64,000 bases of DNA from contig OZ241870.1 in assembly GCA_965202875.1 (NCBI GenBank), forward strand, positions 5,518,001 to 5,582,000, in the 5' to 3' direction. Shown piece by piece: positions 36,413 to 44,396 of this stretch. The notes under the pieces are model-generated. The model was given only the letters and a program-made list of their open reading frames with translations, ran no database searches and was not told the origin of the DNA. This stretch comes from HK1 sp965202875. Its GTDB lineage: Bacteria > Pseudomonadota > Gammaproteobacteria > HK1. The translations under genes were made by a program, and so were the position numbers. Positions within the stretch are counted from its first letter, which is position 1. The number at the start of each line of letters is the position of its first letter.

Positions 36413-37411
36413 CTGAAGCCCGGTTACCTCGATCGATTGACGAGGCCCGGCCCGCGACTGCCCGGTCTGTCGAGCTGGCTTCTGCACGAGGTCTGGAGTG
36501 AAGCCGCGTTCGAGGCGGCCGGCGGTTCCCCCCAAGCCTACCTGCTCGATGGCGAGCGCTGGGTGAACGCCCTGGAAACCCTGATGACCGCGGCCGGCGA
36601 CCGCCTGTATGCCGAGCTCGCGGACCCGCCGTCCGAGCGGTCCGGCATCGGCGGGTTCATGAACGAGAACCCCGGCGCGGCGGTGGTGGTGCTCGACGGC
36701 TGCTCCTTGCGGGAGATCCCCCGACTGCTCCGGTTGGCCCGAGATTCGGGGCGCAAGGTGCGGAGCCTGGACTGTGGGCGCGCGGCGCTGCCGAGCGACA
36801 CGGAGGCCTTCGTCGGGAGGCGCCTGGGCCTGGGGTTGCCCGAGATCGGCCCGTCGAAGCTCACGTCGCGGGCCGAATTGCGGGAGCGCGGCATCCGCTG
36901 CTTCTATTTCGGCAATCCGGGGGACCACCACACCATCGACGCGGCCCCCGGTCCGCTGCTGCTGTGGAGCCGCTTCCCGGACCAGCGCTACACCGACAGC
37001 ACCGCGGTCGACGAGACCCTGTACGACGCCCTGTGGGACGGCCTGGAGCTGGCTTGGCAGCGCACGGTTCAGGCGGTCCCGCTCGACCGTCCGGTCCTGG
37101 TCACCAGCGACCACGGCTACGTCTTTCTCGGCGCCGGCCTGAGCGATCCTTCCCTGAAGGGCGTTGACCGCCCGCTGGAAGGCAAGCGGTTCAGGACCTT
37201 CGGCCCCGACGAGGCACTGCCCGCATCCCGCCCCGGACTGTGGGTGGATCGGAAACGCCGGCTCGCCATGCTCGCCGGCCGCTGCCACAACCGCCCCCAG
37301 GCACCCTCGGCGTCGCGCTCCGTGTACCGCCACGGCGGACTGACCCTGATGGAAATGCTGACCCCGTGGCTGGTCCTGGAGCCGGCGACCTGCACGGTAT
37401 GGTTTGAGTAA
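36398..37411 (+). CDS. pglZ: Small PglZ-domain protein (alkaline-phosphatase fold)
   Basis: 337 residues. PglZ proteins have a phosphodiesterase/alkaline-phosphatase-like fold and are the hallmark of BREX. Visible: VVVLDGCSLREIPRLLRLA near residue 95, corresponding to the metal-binding aspartate and nucleophile loop, and VLVTSDHGYVFLGAGL near residue 232 with the conserved Asp-His. Full BREX PglZ proteins are usually 700-900 residues, so this is a minimal version. Start GTG 36398 overlaps the preceding micro-ORF. It is probably cotranscribed with the DUF499 gene. Confidence 0.72.
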   Translation: MSAPVLKPGYLDRLTRPGPRLPGLSSWLLHEVWSEAAFEAAGGSPQAYLLDGERWVNALETLMTAAGDRLYAELADPPSERSGIGGFMNENPGAAVVVLDGCSLREIPRLLRLARDSGRKVRSLDCGRAALPSDTEAFVGRRLGLGLPEIGPSKLTSRAELRERGIRCFYFGNPGDHHTIDAAPGPLLLWSRFPDQRYTDSTAVDETLYDALWDGLELAWQRTVQAVPLDRPVLVTSDHGYVFLGAGLSDPSLKGVDRPLEGKRFRTFGPDEALPASRPGLWVDRKRRLAMLAGRCHNRPQAPSASRSVYRHGGLTLMEMLTPWLVLEPATCTVWFE

Positions 37412-37529
37412 TGTATAGCGGAAGTGGATGCGTCGGGTACGGGGGCACGTCCCACGGACCGGCGCGAAGCCATGGGAAAGGACGGTGAGAGAGAGAAGCA
37501 TCGCAAGAGCGCGGACGCTGGATGCGCCG

Positions 37530-38291
37530 ATGACGATCAACGACGAGATGCGACTGCTGGTAAACATCTTACGCAGGGCAACAGGGCCCGAGAAGCTCGT
37601 ACTGGGCGGAGGGGCGCTCCTGGAAGCGCTGTGGCATCACAGAAGATCGACAGACATCGACTTCTTCGTGGAGCAGAGGGACACGGTCAACGTGATTCGG
37701 GACCTGGACCCGAATCGGGACGAGATGCAGTGGGTGCTCGATAAGCTGAGGCAAGTCGGGGAATGTCATACGGAGGGGCCGGAAGCGAAGGGAGCATTGA
37801 TGCGTGGACACGTGCGCAACGTGCCGTTCACGATCTACCCGAGCGAGAGCCTCTACGAACGGCGCAACCGCAGGCGGACGATCACCGGAGTGAAGGCGAA
37901 GTGGGCGACGATCGCCGAAGTGTTCGCAGGGAAAATCGGGGATCGGTGGGTGAGGGACCTGGCAGAAAGAGGATCGGGAAAAGACTGGGCGCCGCCGATC
38001 CGCGACGTATACGACATGGCGGTGGCGCGGACACGAGCACCAAGGGAGATCCAGACGGTGTTGGAGCGGATCGCCGAGGAGACACGTCGAACATTGAGCA
38101 GAGCACTGGCCGAAGTGACGGAACACGGCTTCGCGCAGGATACGAAGAACCTGGTGGAGGCGAAATACCAGGTGGATCCGGCGGGAGCGGCAAACCAGAT
38201 AGGACGGGCACTCGCAAGCGCCAACGTGGAAGAGATCGAAAACGTATACCCACGGGAAGCGCCGAAGAGGGACCAGGGGCGGGAAAGATGA
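37530..38291 (+). CDS. AbiEii-like nucleotidyltransferase
   Basis: About 253 residues from ATG 37530; the frame is open from 37428 and GTG 37485 is another start. The nucleotidyltransferase core is LVLGGGALLEALWHHRRSTD followed by IDFFVEQ: a GG-type loop and the D-x-D metal pair, as in AbiEii/MenT toxins. It is followed by KWATIAEVFAGKIGDRWVRD, the usual second helical part. In AbiE the antitoxin (AbiEi) lies upstream; here instead a 104-codon frame overlaps its stop (ATGA). Codons favour AGA/AGG/GGA, unlike the flanking genes, which suggests a separate origin. Confidence 0.65.
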   Translation: MTINDEMRLLVNILRRATGPEKLVLGGGALLEALWHHRRSTDIDFFVEQRDTVNVIRDLDPNRDEMQWVLDKLRQVGECHTEGPEAKGALMRGHVRNVPFTIYPSESLYERRNRRRTITGVKAKWATIAEVFAGKIGDRWVRDLAERGSGKDWAPPIRDVYDMAVARTRAPREIQTVLERIAEETRRTLSRALAEVTEHGFAQDTKNLVEAKYQVDPAGAANQIGRALASANVEEIENVYPREAPKRDQGRER

Positions 38292-38602
38292 GCATGAGCG
38301 ACATCCGGGCGTACATCGGTGAACCGCGACGGAGACGGATCGCAGGACACGTCCTGCACAAGCGATGCGCAGGGATGGAGGGCAAGCCGAGCGGAGAAGA
38401 AGCCGCAGACGCGGTGAGGAGGCTGGCGTCGGGAGAACCAACGGAAAAAGATGAAGAAGCATGGGAATGGGCGTTGCCGGGGATGCGCGACGATGAGCTG
38501 AAGCTCCTGATGGGATGGGGCGCAGTCAAGCCGCGGGCACTGGCGCGGCGCAGGGTGCGTTCGGGGGAAAACGGTCCGTCGAGAAGGAGGAGAAACGGCT
38601 GA
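38288..38602 (+). CDS. 104-residue unknown protein, overlapping the nucleotidyltransferase gene
   Basis: Begins MSMSDIRAYIGEPRRRRIAG at ATG 38288, overlapping the previous stop by four bases. Helical and charged, with a basic end (RRRVRSGENGPSRRRRNG). No family recognised. Its position, directly coupled to an AbiEii-like enzyme, makes an antitoxin or partner role possible but unproven. It has the same AGA/AGG-rich codon use as its neighbours on both sides. Confidence 0.5.
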   Translation: MSMSDIRAYIGEPRRRRIAGHVLHKRCAGMEGKPSGEEAADAVRRLASGEPTEKDEEAWEWALPGMRDDELKLLMGWGAVKPRALARRRVRSGENGPSRRRRNG

Positions 38603-38607
38603 TCGAG

Positions 38608-39894
38608 ATGGCGAAAGGGATCCGGCTGCACGGCGCAATGATCTGCGGGAGCAGGGAAGATCTGGGACCGGAGGCACTGAAGGCGGCGAAACGGCTGGAC
38701 CGGACAAAGGGGGACGGACAAGACATCTACTGGCTCCAGATAGGCGCCCAGGGCCGGATCGGGATCCCGTGGACCATCATCGAGGACATCCAGGCAGGGG
38801 TGAAGAGAGCCACGACAAGACATACGCCGACGAAGCGGCAACACCACATCCCGGTGTGGCTGAGCAGCGGATTCGCAGAACCAAGGGGGAGAAGCGGAAA
38901 GATCAAGGTCTACAGGAGGTCCGCAAAGGATGTATACGTGAGCTCACCGGGAGACTGGGGAGTAGAAACGAGGTACTACAGCACCGAGGAGATGAGCGTC
39001 GACCCATTGTTGGACGAATGGGACGCGAAGGACGCGGAGGTGATCCGGAGGCTGAGGAAGGAAGGAGGGGGCGGTCCGGGATGGGCACGGCCGATCCCGG
39101 CAATCCTCACGCGACTGGTCCTGCGGCGGGCGACGACACGGGAGATGCTGGAGGTACAGGCGGAGAGCCTGCGCCAAGGGTGGAAGCAGCTCGCCGCAGA
39201 GGAACGGCAGGAAGAAGGGGACGCCAGGGAGCGGCTGGCCCGGAGGCTGCGGACCCAGGCGCGGGGACTGCGGGAGCTCGTGGAGGAAGATCTACGGCAA
39301 ATCGGGGTGCCAGAAGAGCAACTGGACGAACAGATCGAAGCGTGGATGAACAAAGCAGCAGAACGTGTCGAGTCGCTGGACCGGGACGTCTTGGCGAACG
39401 CAACCGAGCAGGCGCCGGATCGGGCAAGACTGCTCGGAAAGCTGGACGAGAAGGCGGAGCACATCCATCTTGTGAAGGAGAAACTGGAAAAGGAAGGCGG
39501 GTTTGCGAAATACGCACGAGACATGGAATACGTGGTACAGCGATGCTCCGAACCGGTCCTGAGACTGGGGGACAGCGTGGTCGTAGAGAGCCGAATCGGC
39601 TACGGGGTCCCGCACGATCCGTTGCAGGAGCCGGATCGGCCGCTGGAAGCAGTCTACCTGCCCATTGCCGGCGACCTGATCCTGATGGGAAGGAAGAGAG
39701 GGGAACAGTTCAGGGAGCTGGGTTGGATCCTGGCTGCGTGCGCACGACTGGCGAGGGACTCGTTCATCACAGCCGTGAGAGACGACGAGTATGCGGAGAG
39801 GGAAAGGGAACGGATCGGGGAATGCCGTGAGGAGGCAAACAAGGCCAAGGGCTACCAGTGGGCAATCGCGGCGAGAGATCGGAGAGATGGATAA
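38608..39894 (+). CDS. DUF4238-like protein
   Basis: 428 residues from ATG 38608, six bases after the previous stop; the frame is open from 38515. The middle carries a DUF4238-like signature: KRQHHIPVWLSSGFAEP, then GKIKVYRR and VETRYYSTEE. Near the C-terminus YLPIAGDLILMG resembles the family's LPLTPD-type block. A long charged helical region (about residues 150-300, many Glu/Arg) is probably coiled coil. DUF4238 proteins are common in defence islands; their activity is not known to me. It forms a three-gene unit with the nucleotidyltransferase and the 104-residue protein. After it, 39895-40014 holds no gene. Confidence 0.55.
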   Translation: MAKGIRLHGAMICGSREDLGPEALKAAKRLDRTKGDGQDIYWLQIGAQGRIGIPWTIIEDIQAGVKRATTRHTPTKRQHHIPVWLSSGFAEPRGRSGKIKVYRRSAKDVYVSSPGDWGVETRYYSTEEMSVDPLLDEWDAKDAEVIRRLRKEGGGGPGWARPIPAILTRLVLRRATTREMLEVQAESLRQGWKQLAAEERQEEGDARERLARRLRTQARGLRELVEEDLRQIGVPEEQLDEQIEAWMNKAAERVESLDRDVLANATEQAPDRARLLGKLDEKAEHIHLVKEKLEKEGGFAKYARDMEYVVQRCSEPVLRLGDSVVVESRIGYGVPHDPLQEPDRPLEAVYLPIAGDLILMGRKRGEQFRELGWILAACARLARDSFITAVRDDEYAERERERIGECREEANKAKGYQWAIAARDRRDG

Positions 39895-40014
39895 ACGAGA
39901 GGGGAGCGGTGGGAGGAAACCGGAATACGGGGAGCAACAGCAAAGCAGGGAGGGGCGAATGAGTGCCGCAGCCGCAATTTCGAAGACGTTGCCCGTCGAC
40001 GGGGCGGAGCTGCG

Positions 40015-41793
40015 ATGCTGACCCGGCTCACTGTCCGCAACTTCAAGCGCTTCGAAGGGGCGGAGATCGAGCTCGGGAGCCCGGTGGTCTTCATCGGCCC
40101 CAACAACTCCGGCAAGACGTCGGCGCTGCAGGCCCTCGCCCTGTGGCAGATCGGCCTTCGGCGCTGGAACGAGAAGCGCTCGGGCAAGAAGGCTCCGGAG
40201 AGACGGCCCGGGGTGACCGTCAACCGGCGCGATCTGGTCGCGATCCCCATCCCGGACGCCAACCTCCTGTGGCGGGAGCTGCACGTGCGGGATGTGCGCA
40301 GCATTGAGGGACGGCCGCGGACGAGCAACGTCCGGGTCGACGTCATCGTCGAAGGGGTGACCGGCGGCCGAAGCTGGCGATGCGGCCTGGAATTCGATTA
40401 CGCCAACCAAGAATCGTTCTACTGCCGCCCGCTCCGGCTCGCCGAAGGCCGGTCCCCGGAGCGAATGCCGGTCCCCGATGAGGCGGGCTCGGTCGAGATC
40501 GCCTTTCTGCCGCCGATGTCGGGTCTGGCGGCGACGGAAACGCGCCTGGACCGGGGTGCGACCAACGTCCGGATCGGGGAAGGCCGCACGGCCGAGGTGC
40601 TCCGCAATCTCTGCTACCGGATCCATGACGAGCGGCCCGAGCAATGGCGGAAGCTGGCGGAGCGGATCCGCGGCTTGTTCGGGTCGGAGCTCGACCCGCC
40701 GCGTTACGTTCCCGAACGGGGCGAGATCGTGCTCGGCTACCGGGAGCGCGGGGTCAGCCTCGATCTCTCCTCGACCGGGCGGGGGCTGCAACAGACCCTG
40801 CTCCTGCTGGCCTGTATGTACGCGAATCCCGGTGCGGTGCTCCTCCTGGACGAGCCCGACGCCCACCTCGAGATCCTCCGCCAGCGCCAGATCTACCAGA
40901 TGACGACCCGCGTAGCCGATGAGCACGGCGCCCAGATCATCGCCGCGAGCCACTCCGAGGTGCTCCTCAACGAGGCCGCGGATCGCGATCTGGTCGTCGC
41001 CTTCGTCGGCCGGCCGCACCGGTTGGGCGACGGCCGCAACCAGGTGATGAAAGCACTGCGGGAGATCGGGTTCGAGCAGTACTACCAAGCGGAGCAGGCC
41101 GGTTGGGTGCTCTACCTGGAGGGCTCGACGGACCTCTCCATGCTTCAGGCCTTCGCCCGCCGGCTCGGCCACGAAGACGCCGCGCGCGCGTTGGAGCGGC
41201 CCTTCGTGCGCTACGTCGGCAACCAGCCCGCGGCGGTTCGACGCCACTACCACGGCCTGCGGGAAGCGCTGCCCGAGTTCCGGGGCGTCGCGCTCTTCGA
41301 CCGCCTGGAGGCCGGAAGCGTGGACGTATCGCCCGCGGAGGGTTTGATGTGGACGCGGCGCGAGATCGAGAACTACCTCTGTTCGCCCGCCACCCTGGAA
41401 GCCTGGGCGGCGGCATCGGCCGGTGAGGCCGCGCCCGGCCCTCTGTTCGTGCGGGACGAGGTTGGGAAACGGGTGAGCGCGATGCACGAAGCCATTGAGG
41501 AGATCGAGACGGCGCTACGGAGCCTCGGCCTGGGTTCGCCGTGGAGCCCGGACTGCAAGGCAAGCGATGATTTCCTGACGCCCCTGTTCCGCATCTGGTT
41601 CGAGAAGCTCGGCCTTCCCAACCTGATGGCCAAGAAGAGCTTCCATGAATTGGTCGAACACGTCCCGTTGCCGGAGATCGATCCCGAAATCCGGGAGAAG
41701 CTGGACGTGATCGCGCGGGTCGCCGGACCCCCGGCACGGTGTATGCGCACGGCGGCTCATGGCTCGGGGCAGCGTGAAGCAGGGGAGCCATAG
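40015..41793 (+). CDS. OLD-family ATP-dependent nuclease
   Basis: 592 residues. ABC/SMC-type ATPase followed by a TOPRIM nuclease, the layout of OLD and GajA proteins. Walker A GPNNSGKTSALQALA near residue 31; signature LSSTGRGLQQTLLLLA near residue 258; Walker B AVLLLDEPDAHLEI near residue 275; switch His in IAASHSEVLL. The TOPRIM part has GWVLYLEGSTDLSMLQAFAR near residue 363 (Glu) and GVALFDRLEAG (Asp). No UvrD-like GajB follows, so it is a stand-alone class 1-type. The last 25 residues run into the GC repeat cluster and are probably not native. Confidence 0.82.
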   Translation: MLTRLTVRNFKRFEGAEIELGSPVVFIGPNNSGKTSALQALALWQIGLRRWNEKRSGKKAPERRPGVTVNRRDLVAIPIPDANLLWRELHVRDVRSIEGRPRTSNVRVDVIVEGVTGGRSWRCGLEFDYANQESFYCRPLRLAEGRSPERMPVPDEAGSVEIAFLPPMSGLAATETRLDRGATNVRIGEGRTAEVLRNLCYRIHDERPEQWRKLAERIRGLFGSELDPPRYVPERGEIVLGYRERGVSLDLSSTGRGLQQTLLLLACMYANPGAVLLLDEPDAHLEILRQRQIYQMTTRVADEHGAQIIAASHSEVLLNEAADRDLVVAFVGRPHRLGDGRNQVMKALREIGFEQYYQAEQAGWVLYLEGSTDLSMLQAFARRLGHEDAARALERPFVRYVGNQPAAVRRHYHGLREALPEFRGVALFDRLEAGSVDVSPAEGLMWTRREIENYLCSPATLEAWAAASAGEAAPGPLFVRDEVGKRVSAMHEAIEEIETALRSLGLGSPWSPDCKASDDFLTPLFRIWFEKLGLPNLMAKKSFHELVEHVPLPEIDPEIREKLDVIARVAGPPARCMRTAAHGSGQREAGEP

Positions 41794-41872
41794 GGCTCTT
41801 GCCCATGAAGTCTTCGACAAAACGACGAAGAACCGTCCGCCGCCCGGCGATAGATTCCGTGATGTCGGATCC

Positions 41873-42092
41873 CTGGGAGCGCGGGCGTCTCGCCCGCAGG
41901 CGGGCCGCAGGCCCGCCACATGGCAAAGCGGGCGGGACACCCATGTCCCGGGGAGATACGCGGTTGCCAAGGCACGCCTCCTTGGACGAAGCACCATCAC
42001 GGCAGCCGCAAGCCCTGTATGGCCAAGGGCCGTGTTGCCCGAAAAGCCCACGCCTCCGGCGTGTTGCGGGCGGGACGCCCGCGCTCCCAGGT
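41873..42092. repeat. GC palindrome cluster downstream of the OLD gene
   Basis: The 437-base gap 41794-42230 has no gene. Copies of the dispersed GGGACGCCCGCGCTCCCAG element occur at about 41873-41917 (inverted), 41928-41953 (degenerate) and 42065-42092 (direct). The same element stands near pcd and murA. Confidence 0.75.
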
Positions 42093-42230
42093 TCGTGACG
42101 GGCGCCTGGTTCCGGCTATACCGGGTTGGGGGGCGGAAGACGGTATTGGCCGGTCCAGCAATCGGGGTTCGCTTCCATCGAATCTCGTTGGAAATTTTTT
42201 GCCGATCGAGGCTGAAACGGGAAAACACGC

Positions 42231-42473
42231 ATGAAACAGAAAATCGGGACCGCCATCGAAGCCGACGTCCTGCGTCGGGCCAGGCGTCAGGCCGCTGACG
42301 AGGAACGGCCGTTGAGCGACTTGATCCAGGATGCCCTGGACCGGTACCTGACCGGGAAGTTGCCGGCGCCAGACCGGCGGGAGGCGGCCTACAGGTCGTT
42401 CTGCGAGCAGCCGATGCGGGTCTCGCCCGAGCAGCTTCGCGAGATCCTGCACGCGGATGCCTGGGATCTGTGA
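42231..42473 (+). CDS. Ribbon-helix-helix-type antitoxin
   Basis: 80 residues. The N-terminus KIGTAIEADVLRRARRQAAD, with PLSDLIQDALDRYL after it, fits a ribbon-helix-helix DNA-binding domain; the rest would wrap the toxin. It overlaps the PIN gene by four bases (GTGA), the standard antitoxin-toxin arrangement. It probably binds its own promoter. Confidence 0.72.
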   Translation: MKQKIGTAIEADVLRRARRQAADEERPLSDLIQDALDRYLTGKLPAPDRREAAYRSFCEQPMRVSPEQLREILHADAWDL

Positions 42474-42976
42474 ATCTCGACGACATCCCCGCCGGGAGCC
42501 TGTGCGTCATCGACACGAACGTGTTGGTGTACGCCGAGCAGGGGGTGTCCGGCCAGGCGCAGCGTCTTCTGCGGCGGTGCTCCAAGGGCGAGATTACGGG
42601 GGTATTGCCCCAGACCGTCTGGCAGGAGCTCACCCACCGGTTGATGCTTGCGGAAGCCGCCATGAAGCACGGGAGCTTGGGCGGCAACCCGGCGGCACGC
42701 CTGGCCGGGAAGCCGGAGATCATCCGCGGTCTGAGCTTGTACCAGTCGAAGGTGCGAAACCTGCTCGATCTTGGTCTCCGTTTCGAGAGCTGCACGCAGG
42801 ATGATCTTCTGCAATCGGCATTCGACCTCCAGAAACGGTACGGGCTGTTGACCAACGACTCGGTTGTTCTGGCGGTGGCCGTTCGATTGGAAGCCGACGC
42901 TCTGGTGTCGAGTGACAAGGGGTTCCGGTCCGTCGAGGAAGTCACCGTATTCGCTCCCAGCGATCTTCGCCTCTGA
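42470..42976 (+). CDS. PIN-domain toxin (VapC-like)
   Basis: 168 residues, GTG start overlapping the antitoxin. Catalytic acidic residues visible in CVIDTNVLVYAEQ (Asp near residue 15), VWQELTHRL (Glu), LLTNDSVVLAVAV (Asp) and ALVSSDKGF (Asp). Such PIN proteins are RNases that cut tRNA or rRNA. Eight bases after its stop begins the truncated methylase copy. Confidence 0.8.
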   Translation: MNLDDIPAGSLCVIDTNVLVYAEQGVSGQAQRLLRRCSKGEITGVLPQTVWQELTHRLMLAEAAMKHGSLGGNPAARLAGKPEIIRGLSLYQSKVRNLLDLGLRFESCTQDDLLQSAFDLQKRYGLLTNDSVVLAVAVRLEADALVSSDKGFRSVEEVTVFAPSDLRL

Positions 42977-42984
42977 GAAAGTCC

Positions 42985-43326
42985 TTGGCTGCTTCCACCG
43001 ACAATCCCGGCAACGTGCCGCGCGCCATCGAGGTGGGCTTTCCCATCGTCGAGATCAACCGTCTGGCGCAGCCGGAGCGCAACAGCTTCAAGCCTATCTA
43101 CCAGATGCACAAGTGGTTCGCGCGGCGGGCGTCGTGCGTGTTCCGGACGATCCTGCTGGGGGCGCTGAAGCCGGCCTGGAAGCCCGACGGCACGCCCGTC
43201 GATCTCATGGAGGAGTTCTACCGCAATCACGGCGACGATCCGGAGACCGCCGGCAAGGTCGTGCTCGATCCGTTCATGGGCGGACGCCGATCCGACTCTC
43301 GAAAGTTGACATCCGGTAGCGGTTGA
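42985..43326 (+). pseudogene. Truncated 5' copy of the DUF1156 methylase gene
   Basis: A frame from TTG 42985 encodes the first ~100 residues of the methylase (AIEVGFPIVEINRLAQ, YQMHKWFARRASC, KVVLDPFMGG) and then runs into unrelated sequence (RRSDSRKLTSGSG) at 43284. The homologous part 43015-43283 differs from 44457-44725 at about five of 269 positions. Its leader (LAASTDNPGN) differs from that of the longer copy, so it may preserve the original start of the gene. It cannot make an active methylase, because the catalytic DPPY region is absent. Confidence 0.85.
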
Positions 43327-43361
43327 CACATGGTTGCAGACCCCGGACTGGAGACCGAGAC

Positions 43362-43829
43362 ATGAATGCGAGCATGGGCATGAACGCGGGCATGGCCCTC
43401 GGGAGACTCGGGCCGGAAGAGGCGGCCGAGCGGATATTCAGAGCGTACAAGGACGAAGGCGCGTGGCTCGACGCCTTCACCGAAAGCCTCGGTCGGCAGC
43501 GCGCGGGGCGATCCTTCGCCCGCACGCTCGCGGTGTGGGCTCTGAGCCAGGCCGAGGCGGCACGTCTCTTCGGCGTGAGCCGCCAAGCAGTCGGCAAGTG
43601 GCTGCGCCAGGGCGTGCCTCCGGAACGCGCGGGCGCGATCTCGGATCTGGCCGCCGCCACCGATCTGCTCGTGCGCCATCTCAAGAGCGATCGCATCCCG
43701 GCGGTCGTGCGCCGGTCCATCCCGTCGCTTGGCGGCGTCTCCCTGATGGACCTGCTGGCGCGGGGCGACACACCGGCCTTGCTGGCGGCCTGCCGCGACA
43801 TGTTCCGCTTCGAGCGGGCGCACGCCTGA
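43362..43829 (+). CDS. Xre/MbcA-ParS-type antitoxin
   Basis: 155 residues from ATG 43362. Helix-turn-helix LSQAEAARLFGVSRQAVGKW near residue 68, then a helical C-terminus (SLMDLLARGDTPALLAACRD) of the toxin-binding kind. Two TTGACA boxes (43306-43311, 43323-43328) precede it, 17 bases apart, but no good -10 was seen. It pairs with the RES gene two bases downstream. It probably represses its own operon. Confidence 0.78.
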   Translation: MNASMGMNAGMALGRLGPEEAAERIFRAYKDEGAWLDAFTESLGRQRAGRSFARTLAVWALSQAEAARLFGVSRQAVGKWLRQGVPPERAGAISDLAAATDLLVRHLKSDRIPAVVRRSIPSLGGVSLMDLLARGDTPALLAACRDMFRFERAHA

Positions 43830-43831
43830 AC

Positions 43832-44374
43832 ATGGCGTTGCGGCGCGAAACCCTCCCGGACGCCCATGTATGGTGGCGGATCGCCGACCCGGCATGGACC
43901 AACCCCCTCGACCCGAGCTTCGCGCAACGGCAAGGCGGGCGCTGGAACCCGCCGGGCAGCTTCCCGACCCTCTACCTCAACGAAGACATGGCCACCGCAC
44001 GCCGGAACCTCCGCGCCTTCATCGCCAAGTGGCCGTATGCGCCGGAAGACCTCCGCGACGACACGGGACCGATCCTGATGGGCTGCGCCCTTCCGCGCCG
44101 TCAAGTCGCATGTGACGTGTATTCCCGGGCTGGCGTGCGCGCTGCCGGGCTGCCCGACAGCTATCCTTTCGAGAAAGACGGCAGGCTGGTGCCACACGCT
44201 CGTTGCCAGCCTGTCGGCGCCCGGGTCAAGGCGGCGGGTCTTCGTGGTGTCCGCGCCCACTCGGCACAATCCCCGGAGGGTGCGGGCCGCGAGCTGGCGT
44301 GGTTCCCCGCCTCCGCCCGCAGCGTCGCCCGGCGGGTGCGGACGCTGGCGTTCACGGAGTGGTTCCGGGGTTAG
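43832..44374 (+). CDS. RES-domain toxin
   Basis: 180 residues. The RES family signature is clear: VWWRIADPAWTNPLDPSFA, then GRWNPPGSFPTLYLNEDMAT with Arg, Glu and Ser positions that give the domain its name. RES toxins are ADP-ribosyltransferase-like enzymes that deplete NAD. Its C-terminal frame (VRTLAFTEWFRG) ends 23 bases before the ATG of the second methylase copy. Confidence 0.82.
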   Translation: MALRRETLPDAHVWWRIADPAWTNPLDPSFAQRQGGRWNPPGSFPTLYLNEDMATARRNLRAFIAKWPYAPEDLRDDTGPILMGCALPRRQVACDVYSRAGVRAAGLPDSYPFEKDGRLVPHARCQPVGARVKAAGLRGVRAHSAQSPEGAGRELAWFPASARSVARRVRTLAFTEWFRG

Positions 44375-44396
44375 CATCGGCTCCGAAGGCATCGAC

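Noticed and set aside
42985..43326. Reading the short methylase copy as a functional small gene
   Set aside because: It stops being methylase-like at 43283 and lacks the catalytic domain.
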